The position numbers and the translations under genes were made by a program. This document shows, in pieces, positions 34,285-43,500 of a stretch of 64,000 bases of DNA; within the stretch, counting starts at the first letter, position 1; each line of letters begins with the position of its first letter. The notes under the pieces are model-generated. The model ran no database searches. It saw only the letters and a list, made by a program, of their open reading frames with translations, and was not told where the DNA came from. Location of the stretch: contig JBJOFG010000010.1 of NCBI GenBank assembly GCA_046048875.1, positions 1-64,000 of the forward strand. Direction: 5' to 3'. Source of the stretch: CAIZGX01 sp046048875. Its GTDB lineage: Bacteria; Bacteroidota; Bacteroidia; Flavobacteriales_D; Sanyastnellaceae.

Positions 34285-36804
34285 ATGAACTTCCGACGCG
34301 CTCTAATTTTCACGTGTGTGGTGTTGATAAGCTCCTTATTGAACCCGCTGTTTGCGCAGTCAGATTCCTTGTCGCCAATGCCTGTTGACACCCTTTATTT
34401 TTCTTCGGAAGAACAAGCTATGGAGGAGGTTCACTACTATGGCAAAGACAGTACCGTAATGGATTTGGTGAACGATCGCGTGTATTTATACGGATTGGGT
34501 TCCTACGTTACTTACGGAGATTTGGAGTTGAAAGCCGGATACATTGCGTTTTCCATGACCGATAACATTGCCTTCGCGAAAGGATTCAAAGACTCTTTGG
34601 GCGTGTATACGGGCAGACCTGTGTTCACGCAGGGAGAGACATCGTTCGAAGAAGATTCGTTGGGATACAATTTTAAATCGAAAAGAGGAATCAGTTACGG
34701 CGTCCGCACGGAAGAGTCCGACGCGTATTTGCATACTGCCGTTTCGAAGATGCAGTTAGACAAGACCATTCACATTCGGAAGGGAAAGTTTACCACGTGT
34801 TCGAATCCGAATCCGCATTTTCATTTTCAATTGTCGAAGGCTATTATTATTCCGAATGAAAAGATTGTGAGCGGACCGCTCTATTTGCAATTCCGAAAAG
34901 TGCCCGTTCCATTGGGATTGCCGTTTGGATTCTTTCCGAATAAAAAAGAAAGTACCTATGGAATTTTAATTCCTGGATATGGAAACGGAAGAGCGAAAGG
35001 TTTCTTCGTTCAGAACTTGGGATACTATTTTCCCATTAACGATCACGTGGATACAAAGTTGTTGTTCGATGTATACACGGGTGGGTCATGGAGTATTAAG
35101 AACATTACAAATTACAAGAAGCGTTACAAGTATCAAGGATCATTCAATATCTCGAGAACTATAAACAAAACTGGATTCCGCGAATTGCCAAATTACATTC
35201 AGCAGTCGACCTTCAACATTCGTTGGAATCATTCGCAAGATCCGAAGGCTAGACCGAATGAATCGTTCAACGCGAATGTGAATTTAGGAAGCTCGCAGAA
35301 TTTCAGAAATAACTTGAACGCTACGCAACAAGACTTCTTAACGAGCACCTTCAACTCTGCGGTGCAATGGTCGAAGTCGTTTCCTGGAAAGCCTTTTTCG
35401 TTGGCGCTTTCAGCGAATCATACGCAGAATACGCAGTCTCGATTGGTTCAGATTACATTGCCGTCTGCGGCGTTCAACGTTTCAAGGATTAATTTGTTGA
35501 AGAAGGTTTTTCCGAAATCTCCGATTGGAATTAACGCCTCGTTGAACACCGAGCAACAGCTTTCTGCCTATGAGCAGCAGTTCGGACAATTGACCATGAG
35601 TGAATTGTTGAATAAAGCAACGAGTGGTGTTCGCTTGAATAGCACCGCGAGTACTTCGTGGAAGTTGGGACAGTTTTTAACATTGAATCCGTCTGCTACG
35701 TTCACGGGATATGGCACGTGGAGAGTTGTCTCTCCGATTAACGATGCCCAGTTGGATACAGTTGCTGGATTTAAAGCAGCAGGAAATTGGTCGACGCAGA
35801 TATCGGCAGATACGCGTATTTACGGAACGTATGTGCGCAAGGGAGCGAAGAAGATTAAAGCGGTTCGACACTTGATTCAGCCGAGGGTGGGGTTCTCGTA
35901 TACGCCTTATCAGAACTTTCAGCAGTTTGGTTATTATGGGGTGAATGGCGAGTTCTTGGGGTATTCGGCGTTCGATGCGGCACGATTTGCACCCACCAGT
36001 TCTGCGCAGACAGCCAACATGAATTTTTCGGTTAATCAAAATGTTGAAGCGAAGGTTCGCGACGAGTCTACAGCGAAGGTGTCGTACAAGAAGGTAAAGA
36101 TTATTGACAGTTTCAGAACCAGTGCGTCGCGCAATTTCATGGCCGACTCGTTGCAGTGGAGCAACGTGAATTTCTCGGCGTTTACAACGGTTGGAAAATT
36201 CTTAACCATGAACTATTCGTCGTCTTACAGCATGTACGATCGCGATTCGTTGGGACGAAAGATCGATACGTTTTTGAATGAATCGCGAAAAGGCTTTGCG
36301 CGCATGGAGGGAACGAATTTGGCGATGGGAATTGTTGTGCGCAGCAAGCAGGCGAAGCCAAGTTCTAATCAGACGTCGGCTAATCCGGCTGTTACACCGC
36401 AGCAGCAGGAGATTCTTTCTACCAATCAAGCGTCGTTGATTGACTTCAATGTACCGTGGAATTTGAGTGTGAATTACAATTTGCGCATGAGTAAGAAGTG
36501 GTTGGTTGATCAACAGCGCGACAGCACGATTTATACGCAAGCGGTCACGTTCATGGGCGATGTTGCCTTCGCGAAACGCTTGGCGTTGAGCTTCAACGGC
36601 GGCTACGATTTCAATTCGAAGAAGATGACCACGACGACTATCGGACTGCACGTCGATTTACATTGTTGGGAGTTAAGCGCGAACGTGGTTCCATTCGGAC
36701 TTCGTCAGAGTTATTACATTCAGCTGAACATTAAGTCTCCGTTGTTGCAAGATCTGAAGTTGCAGAAGCGCGGGAATTTGGGAGAAGAGACTTTGCTCTA
36801 CTAG
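34285..36804 (+). CDS. lptD: LptD-family outer-membrane LPS assembly protein
   Basis: An 839-residue outer-membrane protein with a signal peptide ending 'LFAQS'. The N-terminal jelly-roll ('KDSTVMDLVNDRVYLYGLGSYVTY', 'GDLELKAGYIAF') and following barrel with 'TTCSNPNPHFHFQLSKA' and 'GLPFGFFPNKKESTYGILIPGYG' match the Bacteroidota LptD type. It inserts LPS into the outer leaflet. Start MNFRRAL is selected for the signal peptide; the longer frame would overlap the divergent amidase gene. Confidence 0.88.
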   Translation: MNFRRALIFTCVVLISSLLNPLFAQSDSLSPMPVDTLYFSSEEQAMEEVHYYGKDSTVMDLVNDRVYLYGLGSYVTYGDLELKAGYIAFSMTDNIAFAKGFKDSLGVYTGRPVFTQGETSFEEDSLGYNFKSKRGISYGVRTEESDAYLHTAVSKMQLDKTIHIRKGKFTTCSNPNPHFHFQLSKAIIIPNEKIVSGPLYLQFRKVPVPLGLPFGFFPNKKESTYGILIPGYGNGRAKGFFVQNLGYYFPINDHVDTKLLFDVYTGGSWSIKNITNYKKRYKYQGSFNISRTINKTGFRELPNYIQQSTFNIRWNHSQDPKARPNESFNANVNLGSSQNFRNNLNATQQDFLTSTFNSAVQWSKSFPGKPFSLALSANHTQNTQSRLVQITLPSAAFNVSRINLLKKVFPKSPIGINASLNTEQQLSAYEQQFGQLTMSELLNKATSGVRLNSTASTSWKLGQFLTLNPSATFTGYGTWRVVSPINDAQLDTVAGFKAAGNWSTQISADTRIYGTYVRKGAKKIKAVRHLIQPRVGFSYTPYQNFQQFGYYGVNGEFLGYSAFDAARFAPTSSAQTANMNFSVNQNVEAKVRDESTAKVSYKKVKIIDSFRTSASRNFMADSLQWSNVNFSAFTTVGKFLTMNYSSSYSMYDRDSLGRKIDTFLNESRKGFARMEGTNLAMGIVVRSKQAKPSSNQTSANPAVTPQQQEILSTNQASLIDFNVPWNLSVNYNLRMSKKWLVDQQRDSTIYTQAVTFMGDVAFAKRLALSFNGGYDFNSKKMTTTTIGLHVDLHCWELSANVVPFGLRQSYYIQLNIKSPLLQDLKLQKRGNLGEETLLY

Positions 36805-37000
36805 TCCGAAGGACGAGGGCAACTGGCGTTGCGAGGGCAATTAGCATTGCGAGGGTCCTTCGGACGAGGGTTGCAGAGCAACGAATGTCCTATGGACGAA
36901 TGCTTCGCGAATGCCTCTGGCGAATGTCTTCGACGATTTAATTACGCAGTAGGAATTATGCAATAGGAATAAAATCTTCGATTTTCCAATAACGAAGTTC
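36805..37000. repeat. Hairpin-array repeat, copy B
   Basis: Starting right after the lptD stop, eight or so units of the form GGG or ATG + palindrome + CGA follow (for example GGGCAACTGGCGTTGCGA, ATGTCCTATGGACGA, ATGTCTTCGACGA), then TTTAA, two 14-base units TAYGCARTAGGAAT and a GATTTTCCAAT tail shared with copy A. Bases 36813-36837 recur perfectly at 63319-63343 in copy C. It sits between two convergent genes and marks the left end of the accessory region. Confidence 0.85.
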
Positions 37001-37007
37001 CAACAAC

Positions 37008-37595
37008 CTAGTTCCCTCGGTATCTCTTGAATCTATTTCTATTTCTTCGGGCATCTGCTAAAAGACTCTTTCGATTGTCGTGTAACAATGTCCCCACTTG
37101 GTAGCTATGAAATAAGAGTAAAACAACCAAGGCAAAACCAACCAGAGCAAAAAAGATAATATGCCACGGTGACCAATTTTGGAGGTGTAGAAAATAAGAA
37201 AATCCAATGATGGCAGAGATTGAAGCTGGACACATGTTAAGTTGGAACTGGTAACGATCTATCAAGAAACTCATGTATTTCCTTCTGAGATTTTCAATTT
37301 TGTCCAGTTCTAATGACAAATAATCTTCCCAAACTTGATCGAATTTTTTGCAGTAACAACAGGTTAGAATGCGATCGATTTGTAATTCCAATTTTACCCC
37401 TAGCAGGTGAAAAATTAAACCAAAGGCTAAGCTGAAAAAGAATAAAACGAACAACACCAATGATGAGTTCCAGTTGTTTTTGCAAAAGTTGAAGTTACAA
37501 TAGAGTATGAGTGCATATGGAAAAATCCCGAAGAACCCTCGTGTTAGAATTGAGAAGAGTAGGCGACTTGATTGCTTGGTTATAAGTTCGTTCAT
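37008..37595 (-). CDS. Four-TM membrane protein of unknown function
   Basis: A 195-residue protein with two pairs of membrane helices around a cytosolic loop that has 'ILTCCYCKKFDQVWEDYLSLE' with three cysteines, and a basic C-terminus ('RRNRNRFKRYRGN'). I do not recognise a family. Its start follows the stop of a 43-residue gene by one base, so they form a small operon. The right neighbour region has repeats that may regulate the divergent signalling operon. Confidence 0.6.
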   Translation of the reverse strand: MNELITKQSSRLLFSILTRGFFGIFPYALILYCNFNFCKNNWNSSLVLFVLFFFSLAFGLIFHLLGVKLELQIDRILTCCYCKKFDQVWEDYLSLELDKIENLRRKYMSFLIDRYQFQLNMCPASISAIIGFSYFLHLQNWSPWHIIFFALVGFALVVLLLFHSYQVGTLLHDNRKSLLADARRNRNRFKRYRGN

Positions 37596-37596
37596 C

Positions 37597-37728
37597 TCAC
37601 GTTTTTTTCGCTGGAGCTTTGGTCTTTGGTGGTTTTACTTTTCCTTTTTCCCACGGTTCGTATTTCGAACCATCTTGTTTTGAGTCTTTTCCTTTTTTAG
37701 TTAGATCATCGCCATTTTTTTTCTTCAT
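37597..37728 (-). CDS. 43-residue Lys/Pro-rich small protein
   Basis: An ORF of 43 codons beginning MKKKNGDDL and ending PAKKT, rich in Lys, Asp and Pro with a 'GSKYEPWEKGK' centre. Its stop (TGA) is one base from the ATG of the four-TM protein, a junction typical of coupled genes, which is the main reason to believe it. It is soluble and probably disordered. No homologue is recognised. Confidence 0.5.
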   Translation of the reverse strand: MKKKNGDDLTKKGKDSKQDGSKYEPWEKGKVKPPKTKAPAKKT

Positions 37729-37779
37729 AATAAATCCGTTTTAAGTGAATTCAAAACAAATGCAGGTCCGAGGGAATAT

Positions 37780-37866
37780 CAATACGCATTGCCGCGTAGA
37801 TTTTTTTTTAGACTAAAGGCACACTCGCCTCAATTCCAATACGTATTTCTACGTATGTTTTTTATA
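37780..37866. promoter_or_regulatory. Two near-identical ~30-base palindromic repeats with T-tails
   Basis: CAATACGCATTGCCGCGTAG and CAATACGTATTTCTACGTAT, each followed by a run of T residues, start 57 bases apart (37780 and 37837). Each can form a hairpin (TACGC/GCGTA, ATACGTA/TACGTAT). They are either tandem terminators of the rightward direction or operators for the adjacent LuxR-type regulator; AATACGTATT recurs at 40461 downstream of the regulator gene. Confidence 0.5.
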
Positions 37867-38019
37867 GAGCGTTTTTGTAGATTGTATTTCTAAACGAATG
37901 AGAAACAGAGGTTTAGAGAGTGAAGGAAGTTCTTTTGTCTTTGAAATAACTTTTCGACTATTTGATTGTGGTGAAAAGGTCTTCGCTATTTTAGCGACAA
38001 ACCATTAAAACTTACGACT

Positions 38020-38340
38020 ATGACATTCACAGGAAACGAAGGAGCTATTATTACACTTGCAGAAGGTGCTGAAATGACGGCTAACTACCGTGCAACGATT
38101 AACGTTGGTGATACCATTGGGCATGCTGTTGGTAAGAATTTAGTGAATGCTATTCTAAATCAAACGGGATGCATGGGGATTCGATTGTACTATGCAATAA
38201 ATAGCAAAGGTGAAAAGCAATTGGTATTGGTAGGGGTAAATTCAGATGGAGATGATATGTCTCAAGGGGTTATTGTTGATTATATACCCAATTGTCCGCC
38301 TGAATGCGCAAAAACTAATCCCTTAAACTCTGATTTTTAA
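38020..38340 (+). CDS. Small conserved protein heading a signalling operon
   Basis: A 106-residue soluble protein ('MTFTGNEGAIITLAEG' start, 'RATINVGDTIGHAVGKNLVNAILNQ', 'CMGIRLYYAINSKGEKQLVLVGVNSDG') that looks like a compact alpha/beta domain. Its stop shares one base with the next start (TAATG). I recall similar proteins in Flavobacteriales next to membrane and kinase genes, but the function is unknown. A TTTG-N22-TATTTTAG pair about 50 bases upstream may be its promoter. Confidence 0.7.
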   Translation: MTFTGNEGAIITLAEGAEMTANYRATINVGDTIGHAVGKNLVNAILNQTGCMGIRLYYAINSKGEKQLVLVGVNSDGDDMSQGVIVDYIPNCPPECAKTNPLNSDF

Positions 38341-38990
38341 TGCGGCTTTTAATTTATTCTGTAGTTTTTTTTCATCTATTTCCATTACTTGTATTTCTTG
38401 TTTACTCTAAATATTTAAGTTTTAGTAAAATCAACTTACTCATAACGAGTTTAATCATTTCATCATTCCTAGCAGACTTCATGGGTTTATGGATCGCTAA
38501 TTCAGGAATGAGAACATCCCCTGTTTCAAATGCCTATCAAATAACTGAACGAACAATTTGCATATTCATTTTAACTTCTGTATACCCTATTCGCCCTAAA
38601 CACAAGATATTGCTAATTGCAGCTTGTATTATACTCTCCCTATACCAAATTTATTTCTGCCTTGCTAGCCGCTTTCTAATTCAAAACGACTACATAAAAA
38701 TACTGTCAAGTGTATATTTGTGTCTATTCGCATTACATGCTCTTTTCGTTTTAATTTCAAACACTTCGATGGATTCTTTAAAAATGGATATTCATGTATG
38801 GCCTATACTTGCAATATTCTTCTTTGTAGCAACTATGTTGATTCCAGAAATGATCACCAACATCGATGATTCCTTTGATTCGCCCAAATTGTTTAATAAA
38901 GCACGCCTAGGATTGACGCTTGGAAGCAATGTCATACGCGATTCTCTTTTCGCCTTGTTCTTTTTTTTAAGCAAAAAAAATGAATTATGA
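38340..38990 (+). CDS. Six- to seven-TM membrane protein, likely sensor partner
   Basis: A 216-residue protein with six to seven membrane helices and short loops. It is co-transcribed between the small protein and the histidine kinase (one-base and four-base overlaps), which suggests that it senses the signal or anchors the kinase. No sequence family is recognised; AT content is higher than in the core genes to the left. Confidence 0.65.
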   Translation: MRLLIYSVVFFHLFPLLVFLVYSKYLSFSKINLLITSLIISSFLADFMGLWIANSGMRTSPVSNAYQITERTICIFILTSVYPIRPKHKILLIAACIILSLYQIYFCLASRFLIQNDYIKILSSVYLCLFALHALFVLISNTSMDSLKMDIHVWPILAIFFFVATMLIPEMITNIDDSFDSPKLFNKARLGLTLGSNVIRDSLFALFFFLSKKNEL

Positions 38991-39784
38991 TACAGGTAAA
39001 TGAGATTTACGTTTTTGCTTCGATTTTTTCATTTTTTATAAGTATCCTTCTAGTTGTTTCAATTTGGAAAATCGCTAAATTGTATGTGTCGAAAATTAAG
39101 ATGCAAAAGGAATTCCAAGAGAAAATGCAGAGAGCCATTGTGGAAGCGCAAGAAAGGGAGCGCGAAGAGCTTTCGAATAATTTACATGACGATTTTGGTC
39201 CGCAATTGGGAATAATACTGAAACAAATCCAGCCGGTTAGAAATGAACATGATTCTTATACATTTACTCGAGAACAATTGGAACAAATAGCCGAGAAGGT
39301 ATATGATCTTTCGGCCGATATTCGAAACTATTCTAGCCTCATATTTCCTTCTCAGATAAAGAAATTGGGTTTGCTAAAATCCATTGAAAGTAATTTCAGG
39401 GATCTAGCCTCAGAAAGATTGCAAGTTGATTTTCATTCGGAAATTGAAGAGAAAATTCCATTTAAATTGCTCGATGAATTGAGCATCTTCCGCGCAGTAA
39501 GCGAAGCTATGAATAACATTGTGAATCATTCGTGTCCTGGAAAAATGGAATGCATGATTCAAATTGAAAACAAGAAATTAAGCATCAGCCTTACGCACGA
39601 CGGTTCTCATTTTTCTCAGGACGAGTTTATGGCAGAAGCGCGCAAGGGGCAAGGGAAGGGATGCAGTTCCATGTTGAATCGCATACTTATAGTAGGTGGT
39701 GTTATTACTGTTGAACATGTCTTCAATAAACTCACGTGTATTAACTTTTTAATTCCGTTGCCCAAAAATGATTCATCCCATTAA
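38987..39784 (+). CDS. Sensor histidine kinase, NarX/HisKA_3 type
   Basis: A 265-residue kinase with one N-terminal membrane helix (5-28), a short coiled coil, and the HisKA_3 box 'REELSNNLHDDFGPQLG' with phospho-accepting His67. The ATPase part has an N-box-like 'SEAMNNIVNHS' and a glycine-rich 'KGQGKGCSSMLNRI', but the middle DxG box reads 'LTHDGSHF', somewhat degenerate. With no sensor domain of its own, it probably depends on the preceding membrane protein. It overlaps the regulator gene by 17 bases. Confidence 0.88.
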   Translation: MIQVNEIYVFASIFSFFISILLVVSIWKIAKLYVSKIKMQKEFQEKMQRAIVEAQEREREELSNNLHDDFGPQLGIILKQIQPVRNEHDSYTFTREQLEQIAEKVYDLSADIRNYSSLIFPSQIKKLGLLKSIESNFRDLASERLQVDFHSEIEEKIPFKLLDELSIFRAVSEAMNNIVNHSCPGKMECMIQIENKKLSISLTHDGSHFSQDEFMAEARKGQGKGCSSMLNRILIVGGVITVEHVFNKLTCINFLIPLPKNDSSH

Positions 39785-40421
39785 AGTTGCTATAGTAGAC
39801 GATCACACCATTGTTCGCGAAGGCTTGCGTAATATGCTTAACGACGATCGTCAGGAACGATTTGAAGTGGTTGGTGTTTTCGGAAATGGTTCAGACTTTC
39901 TGAACTATTTGAAAAAAAATCCGTGCGATGTCGCAATTATGGATATTCAAATGCCGGTGAAAGGTGGGGAGACTACGTTGGAAGTATTGAAGCAAAAGTA
40001 TCCGAAAATATCATCCATAGTTCTAAGTATGAATACGCGGAATTACATGATAGAGCTAACAGTGAAACTTGGAATTTTTGCTTACTTGCCGAAAGAGGCA
40101 AGTGTCATTGAAATCAAGAACGCTGTCGATTCAGCTCACAAGAAGAAGATGGTATTTAATAAACTTCTAACGGAACAGAAATTCAAGCAGTTTATCTCAG
40201 GGAAGAAAACGACTTTTATTCTTACGCTTCGTGAGCAGTACATAGCCAGTTTAGTTGCGGAAGGGTTAACATCAGAAGATATTGCAATTAAGGCGAGTAT
40301 TGCTCTTAGCACCGTTACCAAGCATCGTGAGAATATTCTTAGGAAAACACAATGCAAGAATCCAGCGGAGTTAGCCATTTTTGCTGTTCAGCATAACATT
40401 TTTGAGATTTTCCCGAGGTAG
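39768..40421 (+). CDS. LuxR/NarL-type response regulator
   Basis: A 217-residue regulator: receiver domain with 'VAIVDDHTIVREGLRNML', phospho-acceptor Asp59 in 'AIMDIQMPVKGG' and a conserved Lys in 'YLPKEAS'; C-terminal LuxR helix-turn-helix ('LTLREQYIASLVAEGLTSEDIAIKASIALSTVTKHRENI'). It pairs with the kinase. AATACGTATT palindromes upstream of the operon and just after this gene are candidate binding sites. Confidence 0.92.
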   Translation: MIHPIKVAIVDDHTIVREGLRNMLNDDRQERFEVVGVFGNGSDFLNYLKKNPCDVAIMDIQMPVKGGETTLEVLKQKYPKISSIVLSMNTRNYMIELTVKLGIFAYLPKEASVIEIKNAVDSAHKKKMVFNKLLTEQKFKQFISGKKTTFILTLREQYIASLVAEGLTSEDIAIKASIALSTVTKHRENILRKTQCKNPAELAIFAVQHNIFEIFPR

Positions 40422-40460
40422 GGGAGGCAGCGCGATTTCTCTTCAATAAATATAGGTAGT

Positions 40461-40470
40461 AATACGTATT
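40461..40470. promoter_or_regulatory. AATACGTATT palindrome upstream of the first T9SS cargo gene
   Basis: A perfect 10-base palindrome about 90 bases upstream of the T9SS gene start, identical in core to the repeat at 37838. It is a possible target of the preceding regulator. Confidence 0.35.
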
Positions 40471-40561
40471 GTGTTTGTCGGAAGGGTTTAGTTGTTTTGA
40501 TGTCGAGTTATTTAATGAATTTTATTTCACCCGTATCAATAATAATTTTAAACATTTCGTC

Positions 40562-43500
40562 ATGAAATCTAAGCTACTTGTTCGTTTGATTGTTTCTGTT
40601 TGTTTTTGCCTTTCATTTGTTGTTTCTGTTTCTTCGCAGAGTCCTTTGTGGATATATGGAAATAAATTGATTCATTTTTCTGAAACAGGAATCACCACTT
40701 CCAATCTTCCGCAGCCAGGGGTAGATCTAGATTTGCATTACACAGGTCAAATTCCAACGAGAGGTCAGAATTGTCAGTTTGACAATCAAGGGAATTTACT
40801 CTTCTTTATCATTGATGGGAATATTTATGATAGAGATGGGTATATTATTGCGCCATACAGCGAATTTGCAATTGAAAATGGTCATCCTATAATGTCATGC
40901 TATTCAGATGATATTGCAATAACGAATGTGCCTGGTCATTGCAATAAATTTTATCTGTTTTATACCGTGCAATATGAACAAGGTTCTTCAATAACATATG
41001 GTTACTGCTCTATTTTGGATTTAGATGCTCAGAATCCATTTTTTCCTAATATTCCAAGTCGAAAAGGAACTTTAGTTAATGGAGATTTTCAAACGGATGT
41101 TGATGATCCATTTTATTATTTTTTTGAGGCTAATTCAAGCAATAACAATGGCACTCCGCCAACATATGCAAGGCGATTAACTGGAATCAATAATTCCACA
41201 AAATCGTTTAACCTATTCGAAGTATTAGAGCTTTCGGAAAATCATAAAATTGTGATTATTGGTAGTCGAAATGATGGTTTTGTATTTTGTGAACTGACAC
41301 CAGGAAATATAACTATAGATAGTAATTGTAGTATCGAGGGAGAGGATACTGAAGAAACGTACTACGGCTCATTAAAATCAGTAGCTTTGGCTGGAGGGGT
41401 TTATAGAATTGCGTCACAATCTGTTTGCAATCAAGGGCAAACAAGTGAAGGTAATTTACCTTTTTTCGTTCATAATTTTAGTTTTCCCGCTGGAATTGCC
41501 AGCACCACGGAATTTGAGATTAACAGTGATCCAAATGATCAAATAATCGCATTTGAGTTTTCGCCTGATGGCAATAATTTGTGGTTCACAAAACTTCATG
41601 AACCCCAAATAGGTGTATGTAATTTAAATACAGGATTAGTTTCATTCCCTCTATCGACCTCTTCCCTTCCACCTTCAATTGACTTGTCGGAATTTGCATT
41701 TAGTGAAATGGAAGGACAGAAAGACGAGTCCGGTGCTGAAGTAATATATTTGTCAAGCGCTAGCGGTTTGTACAAGTTGTCAAGTCCTAATAATCCGAAT
41801 ACTTCGACAATAACAACGGTGTCATGGGCAATTGGAATTCCGCCTTGTTCAGCAGAGGTTAATAATATATACAATATAAATTCAATTTATACCCTTCAGC
41901 CTCAAAATACGGGCACGCCAATTATTCAAGATTATTTGGCAGGAAGCTCATGTTGTCATGATTACGTTGTGATTCATGATGATGCACCAACCCAAATTAA
42001 CACATCAATTGACGGGAATTGGTACAATGGTCAAAACCCATTTCAAAATCAATCATCGCCGATAAAAATTGTAAATGATTTGGTTTTCCAGACAGGTACT
42101 GTTACTCATATTTACAATATGACTTTTGAATTTGATGTTAACGCAGATGTTATTATTCAGAAAGGAGCCTCGGTTTATTTACATGGTACCACATGGACAT
42201 CATTGGATTGTGAGAATATTATGTGGCCGGGGGTTGATTTGTTGGGAACTACTAACTCCGCTAACACCATTGATCAATTGCCTGTTTCAGGTGGTGATCA
42301 AGGTTATTTGAATTTGACGAACTCTGTCATTGAAAATGCTATGGTTGGAATTGATGTTGGCGGAAATATTCCTAGCAATGCTGGCGGAATAGTTCGAGCA
42401 TCACAGTCCACGTTTAGAAACAATTATAATGACGTAATATTTAAGAAATATCGTTTTGAAATTGGCGGAGATCCGGTTCAAAACAAATCATACTTCAATC
42501 TGTGCACTTTTATTACCGATGAACACTTAAACAACCCTTCCTTGTCTCCAAATAATCACGTATTATTAAAATCCGTAGATAAAATTAGTTTTGAGAATTG
42601 CTCGTTCATGAACAAAACGGACATTAATACATACAATTGGTTCAATCGTGGCACAGGTATATATAGTAGCAGAGCAAGTTTTACGGTAGATGGATCGAAT
42701 GACACGTGGAGTGGAAGTCCTGTGGACTCAGAGCAGACAACTTTCTATAAACTACAATACGGTATTCGAAGTGCAGGATATAATGACCCAGATGCATTCT
42801 ACACGTGTAAAGAACAGGAGTTTCAGTATTGTCTGTACGGTATAGTTAATTATAATACTGATAACGTCTTAATTTATCTGAATAATTTTGTGCTTCCAGA
42901 TGCAGCAGGTTTCAATTCAAATGAAACTGTAGAACGTGGTATTTATTTGACTAATAGCACGGGATATGTAGTTGAGCAAAATACGTTTGATGGGTTTGAT
43001 GATTTTCAGGTAAACGATGAATTTCCCTGTGCACTAGGTATTTGGGTTGACAACAGTGGGGATGCCTCTAATGAAATCCGCAACAACGATTTTAATGAGA
43101 TGAAACTGGGTACGTATGTAACCAGACAAAATCGTGACTTTGTCACAGGGATAAATGGAACGGTGGATGTTGGTGGAATTGATGACCAAACTGGTTTGCA
43201 ATTGTTCTGTAACACATACACGAATGGCCAAACGGACATATTCAGAGATTCAGAGACATATATGCGTTGGGTTCAAGGTGGCATGCAACAAAATGGCACC
43301 TTTAAATTAGCGGGCAATCGCTTTAGTGCAGATGATTGCAGTGGCGTCATAAGTGATTTTGTTTGCGATCCATACAACGATGAACACCTCGATTATTGGT
43401 GCCATGCTGATTTGAATACCACGCCGGATTGTGGGGGCATCGCTGATCATCCTGTATATGTTGGGCCACTGCTAACTAATGCGGTTATTCCCACAAGTTA

